This document shows positions 45,912-54,791 of a stretch of 64,000 bases of DNA, in pieces. Both the position numbers and the translations under genes were made by a program. Below the pieces are notes generated by a model, which worked only from the letters and a program-made list of their open reading frames with translations, searched no databases and was not told the origin of the DNA. This DNA comes from Rhizobium sp. BK650 (lineage in GTDB: Bacteria > Pseudomonadota > Alphaproteobacteria > Rhizobiales > Rhizobiaceae). The DNA lies in contig NZ_JACIBK010000002.1 of the NCBI RefSeq assembly GCF_014195325.1, forward strand, positions 62,001 to 126,000. Direction: 5' to 3'. How positions within the stretch are numbered: the first letter of the stretch is position 1; each line of letters begins with the position of its first letter.

Positions 45912-48293
45912 GTGAGTAGCTGTCGCATGCGTTTTCCCAGAACCAATTTGACGGACGCCGGAGATTTCTCTTCCGGACTTGAAGCTGAACATTCCGTGGA
46001 AAATGCGCCCGTGGAATATGTAGGCGAAAAACCGGTGCCGCCGCTCTGGCAGAGCAATTTCTCGCTCGCCCCGAACGTGCGCTTCACTCGCACGCCGGAA
46101 ACGCTGATCAGCAAGCGCCACGCGCCGGAGAAGCCGGTTCGCGCGGAGGTCGTCGCACCTCCTGCTCCGCAGCCCGTAGCCGCTCCGCAGCAGGTCACGA
46201 CGGCGCAGACGCGTGCACCGATAACGGTCAATGTACCCTTCGATATCTATCTGGCTGATATGGCCGAGCCGATTATTGCACCGCAGCCGGAACCTCAGCT
46301 ACAGCCCATTGCGGCAGTTTCGGTCGAAACCACGCTGCGCGCCGCAACGGAGCTTTCCTCGATTTCGGATTTTGCCTTCTGGGAAGTCATGGCTTTCGAG
46401 GAGGCAGATGCGATTCCATCGCGTTCTCCTGTCATCGCGTTGCAGCAGGCCGAATCCGAATCGATCACTTCGCGCTTCCGAATCATGGAATGGCGGCCGG
46501 GCCGGCATAATCCGGCGCCGGTAGCCCCCCGCGCCACGCTGCCGGTCGCGCCTGCGCCAGCACGTCCCGCACGTCCTCCGGCAATTCACGTTGGTCAGGC
46601 TTCGGACGTCCCGACTCCGGTCGTGCAGGCTCCGGCGGCTCAGGCGCCGGTGATTCAGTCGAACCCGGCACCGGCCGAAGCCCCGGCCGGCTCGCGTGTA
46701 GAAATCGCCGCACCTGCGTTGTCCCCGGTTCGCCCGGCCCGCATGGTCGTCGATAAGGTCGATGCATCCGGCTACGAGTTCCCGCCGCGCGCCCTGTTGC
46801 AGGAGCCGCCCGAGCGGCTCGGCGAGATTATGTCGCAGGAAACGCTCGAGCAGAATGCGGGCCTCCTGGAAAGCGTGCTGGAGGATTTCGGCGTCAAGGG
46901 CGAGATCATCCATGTCCGCCCCGGCCCCGTCGTCACGCTCTATGAATTCGAGCCGGCGCCGGGCGTGAAATCATCCCGCGTCATCGGCCTTGCCGATGAT
47001 ATCGCCCGGTCCATGTCGGCGCTGTCGGCCCGCGTAGCCGTGGTCCCCGGCCGCAACGTTATCGGCATCGAACTGCCGAATGCGACGCGCGAAACCGTCT
47101 ATTTCCGCGAGATGATCGAGAGCGACGATTTCGACAAAAGCGGTTACAAGCTGGCGCTCGGCCTCGGCAAGACCATCGGCGGTGAACCTGTTATCGCCGA
47201 GCTCGCCAAGATGCCGCATCTGCTCGTTGCCGGCACCACCGGCTCCGGCAAATCCGTCGCCATCAACACGATGATCCTATCGCTGCTCTACCGCATGACG
47301 CCGGAACAGTGCCGCCTCATCATGGTTGATCCCAAGATGCTGGAACTGTCCGTCTATGACGGCATCCCCCACCTGCTGACGCCTGTCGTTACCGATCCCA
47401 AGAAAGCCGTCATGGCGCTGAAATGGGCGGTGCGCGAGATGGAGGAGCGCTATCGCAAGATGTCGCGGCTCGGCGTACGCAATATCGACGGCTACAACGG
47501 CCGCGTCTCCCACGCTCGCGAAAAGGGCGAGACCATCCATATCATGGTCCAGGTCGGCTTCGACCGGCAAACCGGTGCGCCGATCGAGGAGCAGCAGGAG
47601 CTGGACCTTGCACCGATGCCCTATATCGTCGTTATCGTCGACGAGATGGCCGACCTGATGATGGTCGCAGGCAAGGAGATTGAAGGCGCAATCCAGCGCC
47701 TCGCGCAGATGGCGCGTGCTGCCGGCATTCACTTGATCATGGCGACGCAGCGTCCGTCAGTCGATGTCATCACCGGCACGATCAAGGCGAACTTCCCGAC
47801 CCGTATCTCCTTCCAGGTCACCTCCAAGATCGACAGCCGCACGATCCTCGGCGAGCAGGGTGCCGAACAGCTGCTCGGCCAGGGCGACATGCTGCATATG
47901 CAGGGCGGCGGCCGCATCGCCCGTGTCCACGGCCCCTTCGTTTCCGATGCGGAAGTGGAAAAGGTCGTCGCACACTTGAAGACGCAGGGCCGGCCGGAAT
48001 ATCTCGATACGGTCACAGCAGGCGACGAAGAAGACGCCGAGGATGAGGAGGACGGCGCCGTCTTCGACAAGAGCGCCATGGGCGCCGAAGATGGCGACGA
48101 GCTCTACCAACAGGCAGTCAAGGTCGTCATGCGCGACAAGAAGTGCTCCACCTCCTATATACAGCGCCGTCTCGGCATCGGCTATAACCGCGCCGCTTCC
48201 CTCGTCGAGCGCATGGAAAAGGAAGGGCTGGTCGGCCCGGCAAACCATGTCGGAAAACGCGAGATCGTCTCGGGCCGCGGCGACAACGAATAA
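45912..48293 (+). CDS. FtsK/SpoIIIE-type DNA translocase without membrane domain
   Basis: The 793-residue protein has a 260-residue Pro/Ala/Gln-rich N-terminal part, then the alpha-beta motor with [15 protein letters not shown], Walker A GTTGSGKS (441-448), Walker [12 protein letters not shown] and the [21 protein letters not shown] signature, and a C-terminal gamma domain ([24 protein letters not shown]) that reads KOPS-like sites. No hydrophobic segments precede the linker, unlike normal FtsK with four. It looks like a soluble paralogue. The start could be GTG 45912 or ATG 45927; neither has a strong ribosome-binding site. Confidence 0.9.
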   Translation: MSSCRMRFPRTNLTDAGDFSSGLEAEHSVENAPVEYVGEKPVPPLWQSNFSLAPNVRFTRTPETLISKRHAPEKPVRAEVVAPPAPQPVAAPQQVTTAQTRAPITVNVPFDIYLADMAEPIIAPQPEPQLQPIAAVSVETTLRAATELSSISDFAFWEVMAFEEADAIPSRSPVIALQQAESESITSRFRIMEWRPGRHNPAPVAPRATLPVAPAPARPARPPAIHVGQASDVPTPVVQAPAAQAPVIQSNPAPAEAPAGSRVEIAAPALSPVRPARMVVDKVDASGYEFPPRALLQEPPERLGEIMSQETLEQNAGLLESVLEDFGVKGEIIHVRPGPVVTLYEFEPAPGVKSSRVIGLADDIARSMSALSARVAVVPGRNVIGIELPNATRETVYFREMIESDDFDKSGYKLALGLGKTIGGEPVIAELAKMPHLLVAGTTGSGKSVAINTMILSLLYRMTPEQCRLIMVDPKMLELSVYDGIPHLLTPVVTDPKKAVMALKWAVREMEERYRKMSRLGVRNIDGYNGRVSHAREKGETIHIMVQVGFDRQTGAPIEEQQELDLAPMPYIVVIVDEMADLMMVAGKEIEGAIQRLAQMARAAGIHLIMATQRPSVDVITGTIKANFPTRISFQVTSKIDSRTILGEQGAEQLLGQGDMLHMQGGGRIARVHGPFVSDAEVEKVVAHLKTQGRPEYLDTVTAGDEEDAEDEEDGAVFDKSAMGAEDGDELYQQAVKVVMRDKKCSTSYIQRRLGIGYNRAASLVERMEKEGLVGPANHVGKREIVSGRGDNE

Positions 48294-48308
48294 TTGGAGT
48301 GCGGCTGG

Positions 48309-48814
48309 TTACCCTTTCTCGGAAGCCAGCCGCAGCGTCTCGAGCACGAAGTCGCGCTTGCCGCCGGTATAATAATCCCAATCGTCATTTGCCTCGCCCA
48401 TGAGCTTTAGCTTAAGAGCGGCATAAGCCTTTGCTCTTTCCGGATGTGAGCGCAGATAATCGCGAAATGCGATCCGGTCTCGCAGCACGGCATTATCAGT
48501 CGTGCATAGATAGAGCCGTGCGCCGTAAGAGCCTTTGCCGCTGGTGAAGGTCCAGGTCTGTTGCTGGTACTTGTCACCATGGAAAGTGTAGGCGCCGAGC
48601 GATTGCACACGTTCGATCGTCTCGGGAAGCACGTCCGCATTCTCAAAAGCGGCGTGCAGGTCGATCTTGGGCTTGGCCGCCAGTCCGGGGACCGACGTGC
48701 TGCCGACGTGATAAAGACCGGGGCGAGGTGAGCGAGAAGCGGCTCCAGCTCGCCCACGATCCGGCGGAAGAGAGACGGCCATTCCGGGTCATAGTCGACG
48801 ACATGAATAGCCAT
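48309..48814 (-). pseudogene. GrpB-family protein, disrupted by a one-base frameshift
   Basis: A GrpB/UPF0157 (nucleotidyltransferase-fold) coding sequence is split between two frames. The first gives MAIHVVDYDPEWPSLFRRIV and continues to LAHLAP; the second takes over with YHVGSTSVPGLAAKPKIDLH and runs to the C-terminal YYTGGKRDFVLETLRLA. The break is at about 48719-48723, inside a C-rich run (CCCC GG on the coding strand) where one missing base would explain it. It starts 3 bp after the phnN stop codon. A sequencing error is possible; otherwise the gene is dead. Confidence 0.8.
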
Positions 48815-48816
48815 TC

Positions 48817-49425
48817 TTATGTCTTCCAGACGATTTCCTTCAAGAAGCTGTCCAGGATATCGATCATCTTGCCCTTGGCTTCTTCCAGCGAGCCGCTGTT
48901 GTCGAGCTCCACGACATCGTAATCGCCGCGCACCGTCAGCGGTCCGCGCGCCAGGCGCGCCATGATGTCCTCATGCGTCTCGCGACCGCGAGCCTCAAGA
49001 CGACCAGCCAGCACTTCCGGACGGGCAGTCACATTGATGACCTTTAGACGCGGGAAAGCAGCCTGGAACCGGTGCAGCGCCGAGCGCGAGCCATTGGCGA
49101 CGACGATGTGGCCCTTGGCGAGCGACACGGAAACCTCAGCGGGGATTCCATATTTCAGGCCATGCGCCTCCCACCAGACAGCGAAGGAGCCTGCTTGCTC
49201 CATCGATGCGAATCCGGCATCCGAAACGGCGAGATGATCCTCTCCGCCAGCCTCACCGTGGCGGGTGATGACGCGGCGGACGAAATGTACCTCTTCGCGG
49301 TGATCGAAATGTCGGGCGGCAAGGTTCATCAGCGTATCCTTGCCGGCGCCGCTCGGGCCGACGACGACGACCATGATGCCGTGTTCGGCGCCGGCGCCCG
49401 GATGGGGTTCGTGGGACATCATCAT
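48817..49425 (-). CDS. phnN: Ribose 1,5-bisphosphate phosphokinase PhnN
   Basis: PhnN phosphorylates ribose 1,5-bisphosphate to PRPP, the last step of the C-P lyase route. The 202-residue protein has Walker A VVVGPSGAGKDTLM, the RRVITRHGEAGGEDH region and a guanylate-kinase-like core (VANGSRSALHRFQAAFPRLKVINVTA). Its ATG overlaps the phnM stop by 4 bp. The first residues (MMMS) leave the exact start open by one or two codons. Confidence 0.94.
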   Translation of the reverse strand: MMMSHEPHPGAGAEHGIMVVVVGPSGAGKDTLMNLAARHFDHREEVHFVRRVITRHGEAGGEDHLAVSDAGFASMEQAGSFAVWWEAHGLKYGIPAEVSVSLAKGHIVVANGSRSALHRFQAAFPRLKVINVTARPEVLAGRLEARGRETHEDIMARLARGPLTVRGDYDVVELDNSGSLEEAKGKMIDILDSFLKEIVWKT

Positions 49426-50561
49426 GCGACACGGCGTCCTTCGCGCCAGACGGAACGCGTCACCGGCACGCCATGCGAGCGATGGACGCGGACGAGATCG
49501 GCGCGCAATCCGGTTTCGATGCGGCCGCGATCGTTGAGGCTGACGGTACGCGCCGGCGTCGCCGTCACCATCGCGATCGCTTTCGGCAGCGTTATGCCCT
49601 CAACTTCGTCGGCAAGGATGAAGGGCGCATGCAGCAGGCTGAGCGGCACGTAGTCGGAGGACAGCACGTCGAGCACACCGAGCTGTGCCAGGTCGCGGGC
49701 GGCGATATTGCCGGAATGCGACTTGCCCCGCACGATGTTCGGTGCGCCCATGAGCACGCTCATGCCATTTTCGTGCGACAGCCGGGCTGCGTCGATGCTG
49801 GTCGGGAATTCGGCAAGGCGAACGCCGTTTTCGATCGCTTCGTCGACATGGGCCGGCGTCGCATCGTCGTGGCTTGCGACGGTGATGCCGCGCTCGGCGC
49901 AGACCTTGGAGATCGCGTCGCGGTTTGGCGTCGAATTGCGGTCGGACTCGGCGATGCGGCGGGCGCAGAAACGGGCGAATTCCTCGTCTGAGAGACCGCG
50001 CTTCTTCTGATAATAAAAGATGTACTGATCCATCGTCTGGAATTGGCGCTGCCCCGGCGCGTGATCCATCAGCGAGACCAGACGCACATAAGGATCGTTC
50101 TCGAAATCGGCGAAGTGCTGCAGTACGTTGTCGGCGGAAACCTCGCAGCGCAGATGGAGGAGGTGTTCAGCACGCAGACGCCCTTCCTTTTCGGCCGACT
50201 GGATGGCGTCGGCCATCTCGCGCATCTCGCCATGTTCGAAGCCGCCGTCTTCATCCGCGCCCATGCGCAGGCAGTCGAAGACCGTGGTGATGCCCGAGGT
50301 GACGATTTGAGCATCATGTGCCTGCACGGCCGCCGTCTTGTTCCAGCGGATGCCGGGACGCGGCGAATAGTGGCCTTCCAGATGATCCGTATGAAGCTCG
50401 ACAAGGCCGGGGATAATGTAGTCGCCTTCGAAATCTTCGCCGGCTACCGAGCTTCCTTCCGAAATATCGGCGATCTTGCCGTCGCGGATCAGGATGGAGC
50501 CCGAAAGAATATCATCTTCGAGAACGATGCGGGCGTTTGAAAGAACGGTTTCTTTGCTCAT
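49422..50561 (-). CDS. phnM: Alpha-D-ribose 1-methylphosphonate 5-triphosphate diphosphatase PhnM
   Basis: PhnM removes pyrophosphate from the ribosylated phosphonate triphosphate. The 379-residue amidohydrolase-fold enzyme has the metal motif PGLVELHTDHLEGH, later ligands in VASHDDATPAH, and ends with LSSDYVPLSLLHA and ADLVRVHRSHGVPVTRSVWREGRRV. It follows the DUF1045 gene by 12 bp and overlaps phnN. Confidence 0.95.
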   Translation of the reverse strand: MSKETVLSNARIVLEDDILSGSILIRDGKIADISEGSSVAGEDFEGDYIIPGLVELHTDHLEGHYSPRPGIRWNKTAAVQAHDAQIVTSGITTVFDCLRMGADEDGGFEHGEMREMADAIQSAEKEGRLRAEHLLHLRCEVSADNVLQHFADFENDPYVRLVSLMDHAPGQRQFQTMDQYIFYYQKKRGLSDEEFARFCARRIAESDRNSTPNRDAISKVCAERGITVASHDDATPAHVDEAIENGVRLAEFPTSIDAARLSHENGMSVLMGAPNIVRGKSHSGNIAARDLAQLGVLDVLSSDYVPLSLLHAPFILADEVEGITLPKAIAMVTATPARTVSLNDRGRIETGLRADLVRVHRSHGVPVTRSVWREGRRVA

Positions 50562-50573
50562 GTTGGATATCTT

Positions 50574-51269
50574 TCAGCTTCTGGCGCCGGCAAGAGGCAG
50601 CCATGTGTGCACTTTGAAAGGCGCGCCGCGCGCCTCCTCGCTAAAGACGGCAAGGCCGGAAATATGGAGCGGCCTGCCCGTGAAATCTGCGAAGCGCTCC
50701 GTCAGGATTGTCTTCATCACCTCGGCTCGCTCTTCCGGCACCGGGCCCGTCAGCGTCATGTGGAAGCCGAAATCGTCCATGACGTAAGGGTAGCCCCAAC
50801 GCAGAAGGTTGCTGCGCTGGCTTTCGCTCAGCCTTTCCGGTTTGCGCCTGGCAATATCGGCCTCGGAGAGCGCTGCCCGGAAGGGTTCGAAAGACTTTAC
50901 CACCTTTGCCGCAAAATCCTGAAGCGGCTGATGCAGAGAGCCCGGTACGAGCGCAAAAAAGTGACCAAGCTGGCCGAGCACCAGTTCTGGGATGTCGAAG
51001 GCCGGCGTTTTGGCGGCAAAATCCTCGACGACCGCCATCAGGTCTTTTTCGGTAACGGAGGCGGCGAGTTCGAAGGGCGCCTTGATGGTCGCATGGAAGC
51101 CGTAGCGGCGTGGATCGGCCGTCAGCGCGAACTGTTCGTCAGCCGGCAATGTCTCATGGTCAGGCGCAGGATAGGTTTCACCCGTAAAGGCATTGCGACC
51201 GAGCCAGACGGAGGCGGCATCCGTCAGGGGGTCATCCTTGGACGGCGAAAAATAGAGAGCGTAGCGCAA
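50574..51269 (-). CDS. DUF1045 phosphonate-operon protein (2H phosphoesterase fold)
   Basis: The 231-residue protein starts (TTG at 51269, AGGAT upstream) with RYALYFSPSKDDPLT and carries two H-x-T motifs: RRYGFHATIKAPFEL and DFGFHMTLTGPVPEE. That is the 2H phosphoesterase signature, typical of enzymes acting on cyclic or linear nucleotide phosphoesters. Homologues are always in phosphonate clusters. Since phnP, the cyclic-ribose phosphodiesterase, is missing from this cluster, this gene is the best candidate for that step. In-frame codons upstream of the TTG have no homology. Confidence 0.85.
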   Translation of the reverse strand: MRYALYFSPSKDDPLTDAASVWLGRNAFTGETYPAPDHETLPADEQFALTADPRRYGFHATIKAPFELAASVTEKDLMAVVEDFAAKTPAFDIPELVLGQLGHFFALVPGSLHQPLQDFAAKVVKSFEPFRAALSEADIARRKPERLSESQRSNLLRWGYPYVMDDFGFHMTLTGPVPEERAEVMKTILTERFADFTGRPLHISGLAVFSEEARGAPFKVHTWLPLAGARS

Positions 51270-51365
51270 GGCTTTTATCCTGGAGATCGTCCGAACGGGA
51301 GCGCAATGTGCAGTGATTTGGCGGCGAACCGCAAGCACGCTCCGGCTAAAAGATTTCCATGACAG

Positions 51366-51398
51366 AATGATGATGACGGCAGCGCCGTCATCATCATT
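51366..51398. repeat. 15-bp perfect hairpin between phnE2 and the DUF1045 gene
   Basis: AATGATGATGACGGC (51366-51380) pairs perfectly with 51384-51398 around an AGC loop. It lies 9 bp past the phnE2 stop codon. No T-run follows in either direction, so it may protect the upstream mRNA from 3' exonucleases or weaken downstream expression. Confidence 0.7.
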
Positions 51399-51407
51399 TA
51401 CCTCGAC

Positions 51408-52754
51408 CTAGTGACCTGCCTTCGTCCCCATCAGGCGGTGGCGCAGCGCGTTCGATGCGGCATCGAAGAGGAAGACGACGATCAGGATCAGGATGACCAT
51501 GTAGGCGACGTTTTCCCAGTTGGAATTGGTGCGCATGGCTTCCCAGAGCTTGAGACCGATACCGCCGGCGCCGACAGCGCCGATGATCGTCGCGCCGCGC
51601 ACGTTCGATTCCCACTGGTAGAGCGTCTGGCTGACGATGACGGGAACGATCTGCGGCATGATGCCGTAGCGGTGCACCAGCACGGTCGAGGCGCCCGTCG
51701 ACTTCACACCTTCACGCGGCTTGTTGTCGATATTCTCGAGGCCTTCCGAGTAGAGCTTGCCGAGCGTGCCTGTCTCCGTGAGGAAGATGGCGCCGGAACC
51801 AGCCAGCGGGCCGGGGCCGAAGGCGCGCGTGAGGAAGAGGGCCCAGATCAGCATGTCGACCGAGCGCAGGAAGTCGAAGAAGCGCTTCAGCGCCTGATTG
51901 AGGAACCTGTTCGGCGTGATGTTGCGCGCCGCCATGAAGGCGAGCGGGAAGGCGGCAAGCGAACCGAGCAGCGTGCCGAGGAAGGCCATCACGATGGTCT
52001 GGAACAGCTTGGTCCATACATCGCCATGCTGCCATGCGCTGTTGTTCCATATGTTGTCGAATGCAAGCGACAGGTTCGATTGATCGGGATGGATGCGCGG
52101 GCCTGACACGATGAGGCTGATGACCTCGCTTGCCGGCTTGTCGAAGAAGGGCGACTGCGTATCGAAGATGAAGTTCGCCCAACCGAGGAAGCGTTTGCGC
52201 ACCTTCACGCGGTCGACGGAAATGCTGACATCCCCTGCAAAACCAAGATTGGCGAGCACGTTGTCGTCATAAACAGTCATCCAGCCTGGAACCGGACCGA
52301 CGACTTTCGGTGCGCCGCTGCTGACATCGACCGGCACCGTCATGCCATGGGCAACGATCGTCGTCCGGCTCTTGCTCACAGTGACCGTGCGGCCGCTGCC
52401 GCTGACGAGAACCGTGATGCTGCCATCGGCATTGTTCTTGACCCAGTCCGGATGCGGATCGTCGCCGAGCGGCGAGAAGCGGGGGTAGCGCGTCTGGATC
52501 GTGCCATCGTCCTGGATACGGAATTCCGGCTGCACGTCATAGCTGATCCACTGGCTCATATAGATGCCGAAGCGTTCCCAATGGGCTTCGGCGACGAGCT
52601 TCGGGAGGTCGAAGAACCAGACGGCATAGATACCGTAGAGGATCGTGGCGAGGACGATGAGCAGGCCGCCGAAACGCTGGCGGAAGGTCCGGTGAAAATA
52701 TTCCGGATAGCGCGTTTCGATCTCATGCATGCGGTTTGCGTCGATGACCGTCAT
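51408..52754 (-). CDS. phnE: Phosphonate ABC transporter permease (second, long PhnE)
   Basis: This is the second membrane subunit of the phosphonate importer, 448 residues. A first membrane segment (29-48) is followed by about 200 mostly hydrophilic residues before the permease core resumes near residue 248 (KLFQTIVMAFLGTLLGSLAA). PhnE1 next door has only about 70 residues there. The EAA loop (GTLGKLYSEGLENID, EGVKSTGAS) and the GAVGAGGIGLKL motif are intact. The start at 52754 (MTVIDANRMHE) has GAGG upstream; it begins 7 bp after phnE1. Confidence 0.92.
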   Translation of the reverse strand: MTVIDANRMHEIETRYPEYFHRTFRQRFGGLLIVLATILYGIYAVWFFDLPKLVAEAHWERFGIYMSQWISYDVQPEFRIQDDGTIQTRYPRFSPLGDDPHPDWVKNNADGSITVLVSGSGRTVTVSKSRTTIVAHGMTVPVDVSSGAPKVVGPVPGWMTVYDDNVLANLGFAGDVSISVDRVKVRKRFLGWANFIFDTQSPFFDKPASEVISLIVSGPRIHPDQSNLSLAFDNIWNNSAWQHGDVWTKLFQTIVMAFLGTLLGSLAAFPLAFMAARNITPNRFLNQALKRFFDFLRSVDMLIWALFLTRAFGPGPLAGSGAIFLTETGTLGKLYSEGLENIDNKPREGVKSTGASTVLVHRYGIMPQIVPVIVSQTLYQWESNVRGATIIGAVGAGGIGLKLWEAMRTNSNWENVAYMVILILIVVFLFDAASNALRHRLMGTKAGH

Positions 52755-52761
52755 GGCAGCC

Positions 52762-53727
52762 TCAATGTTGCAGGAGGAAGGCGTGTTCGCCGACGAGCCG
52801 GCGGCGCAGCCAGGCGGAAAACTGGTCGACCGCGACGATCGTGATGAAGAGCAGCAGCACCAGAGCCAGGGTTTTCGCGCCGAAGCCACGGGAAATGGAG
52901 AGCTTGAGCTCTTCGCCGATACCGCCGCCGCCGACGGCGCCGATGATGGTCGACGCGCGCACGTTGATCTCGAGACGCAGCAGCGCATAGGACGCATAGT
53001 TCGGCATCACCTGCGGCAGTGCGGCGAAGCGCACCCGCTCCAGCCAGTTCGCGCCGACGGCCCGCATGCCCTCGTCGGGTTTCATGTCGATATTCTCGGC
53101 GACCTCGTAGAAGAGCTTGCCGAGCGCGCCGATCGTATGGAGCGTGATCGCGATGATGGCCGCCACCGGTCCGATCGAAAGGATCGCCGAAAACAGGCCG
53201 GCGATGACGATTTCCGGGAAGGCGCGCAGGAATTCCATGATGCGCTTGGTAAAGACGCGCAGCGGCCAGTTCTTCGTCAGGTTGCGCGCCGCAAAGAAGC
53301 TGAGCGGAACGGCGAAGATGAAGGCGATGATGGTCGAAACGAGCGCGATATTGATCGTGACGATCATCAGCTCGAAATATTCGGGGATGTAGAAGCTGCC
53401 CCAGACATAGACGCGGCCGTTGGCGAAGTTGAATTCCTCGCCGCCCTTGTCGTTCGGGCTCGCAATATCGAAAAGCGCCCGCCCGACATCGGTCCAGTCT
53501 TTCGGAATAAGCCAGCTCAGGAAGTCGAAGAGGTGCGGCAGGCGCTCGAAGAAATGACCGGCATTGCTCTCGTCGGCGAAGCGAACGGAGCTCACGAAGG
53601 CTGCGAGCAGGATGACCAGGCCGAGGACGGTGTAGAAGCGCCGCCTGGCGATCATCTTGTCCCAAGCGGTGGAGATTTCCTGCGTGCTCTGCATTGGCAC
53701 ATGCTGCTGTGTATCGGCAATGGTCAT
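52762..53727 (-). CDS. phnE: Phosphonate ABC transporter permease PhnE
   Basis: The 321-residue permease pairs with PhnC and the second PhnE. The EAA motif region (GALGKLFYEVAENIDMKPDEGMRAVGAN) and GAVGGGGIGEELKLS are typical of PhnE. Membrane segments include FYTVLGLVILLAAFVSSVRF and MIVTINIALVSTIIAFIFAV. The start at 53727 follows GGCGAGG; an in-frame codon at 53748 would add seven residues. A terminator-like hairpin with T-run lies between phnD and this gene. Confidence 0.94.
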   Translation of the reverse strand: MTIADTQQHVPMQSTQEISTAWDKMIARRRFYTVLGLVILLAAFVSSVRFADESNAGHFFERLPHLFDFLSWLIPKDWTDVGRALFDIASPNDKGGEEFNFANGRVYVWGSFYIPEYFELMIVTINIALVSTIIAFIFAVPLSFFAARNLTKNWPLRVFTKRIMEFLRAFPEIVIAGLFSAILSIGPVAAIIAITLHTIGALGKLFYEVAENIDMKPDEGMRAVGANWLERVRFAALPQVMPNYASYALLRLEINVRASTIIGAVGGGGIGEELKLSISRGFGAKTLALVLLLFITIVAVDQFSAWLRRRLVGEHAFLLQH

Positions 53728-53745
53728 GACCGCCTCGCCTGGTAA

Positions 53746-53776
53746 CAAGAAAAAGGGCGGCCGTTGCCGGCCGCCC
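53746..53776 (-). terminator. Intercistronic terminator between phnD and phnE
   Basis: GGGCGGCCG (53755-53763) pairs with CGGCCGCCC (53768-53776) around TTGC; the minus strand then reads TTTTTCTTG. It lies 18 bp past the phnD stop, so only part of the transcripts would reach the permease genes. Confidence 0.85.
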
Positions 53777-53794
53777 CGTATACGGATGGCGCAA

Positions 53795-54703
53795 TCAGCC
53801 GCCGATTGCAGCCTTACGAACCTCTACGACAGCATTGTAGAAGTCGTGCTTGACCGGGACGTAGCCCTTGTAATCGCCGCCTTCGACAGCAGCGAAGCAC
53901 TTGTGGTCCTTTTCCGGCAGGGCCGTGAAGAAGGCGGCGATCTTCTTCTGCCACTCTTCGCCGAGAGCGTTGCGAACGACGAGCGGGCCGTTCGGGATCA
54001 GCGGCGAACGCCATACTTCAACGAGCTTGTTCGGATCGACGGCGCCCTTATCGACTTCCTTGCGGAAGGTACCGGAGGTGTAGCCGTCCTTGAAGTCGCC
54101 GATGCCCGAGGAGTCGTCGACAGCAACGTCGACCTTGCCGTCGTAGGCAGCGAGCAGGTTGTTCTCGTGGCCGCCGTTGAACTGGGTGGAAGCGAAGAAC
54201 TTGTCGTTCGGCATGCCCGTGTCCTTCGGGATCTGCGTCAGCGGAACGAGATAGCCCGAGGTAGAGTCCGGATCGGCGTAGCCGAGCTTCTTGCCCTTGG
54301 CGTCCTTGATCGTCTTGATGCCGGATGATTTCAGAGCGAGACCGATCGAGTAGTAACCCGTGGAACCGTCCTTCTGCTGCGTCGTCAGGATCGGCGTAAC
54401 AGCCTTCGGGTCCTTGATGTAAACGGATGCGTAGCCGGAAGCGCCGAGTTCGGCGAAGTCGAGCGTGCCGCCGAGGAGGCCCTGGATAACGCCGTCATAG
54501 TCAGCAGCCGGGAAGAGCGAAACCTTCTCGAATCCGAATTCCTGCTTGAGGTGGTCTGCAAGGCAGGCGTAGTTGCGCAGGCGGTCGGTTTCGTTTTCGC
54601 CGCCAAGGATGCCGACGCGGAATTCCTTGAGGTCAGCGGCATTGGCAGCGCCAGCTGCGAGCGACAGGATCGCCGTTGCCGCAAAAAGTGCTTTCTTCAA
54701 CAT
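53795..54703 (-). CDS. phnD: Phosphonate ABC transporter substrate-binding protein PhnD
   Basis: The 302-residue periplasmic protein binds phosphonates for import. It has a signal peptide (LFAATAILSLAAGAANA), the family start LKEFRVGILGGENETDRLRNY, the phosphonate-loop region around LDFAELGASGYASVY and DPDSTSGYLVPL, and the ENNLLAAYDGKVDVAVDDSSG segment. It follows phnC and is separated from phnE by an intrinsic terminator, which would raise binding-protein levels over the permeases. Confidence 0.96.
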   Translation of the reverse strand: MLKKALFAATAILSLAAGAANAADLKEFRVGILGGENETDRLRNYACLADHLKQEFGFEKVSLFPAADYDGVIQGLLGGTLDFAELGASGYASVYIKDPKAVTPILTTQQKDGSTGYYSIGLALKSSGIKTIKDAKGKKLGYADPDSTSGYLVPLTQIPKDTGMPNDKFFASTQFNGGHENNLLAAYDGKVDVAVDDSSGIGDFKDGYTSGTFRKEVDKGAVDPNKLVEVWRSPLIPNGPLVVRNALGEEWQKKIAAFFTALPEKDHKCFAAVEGGDYKGYVPVKHDFYNAVVEVRKAAIGG

Positions 54704-54791
54704 GGGTTCTCTCCTGAATGACCGGCGGACCGGTCGTCTTGTTACGAAGAAATCTGCCCTTGACGCGGGCGTTCGATCGCGGCCGTCCCTC

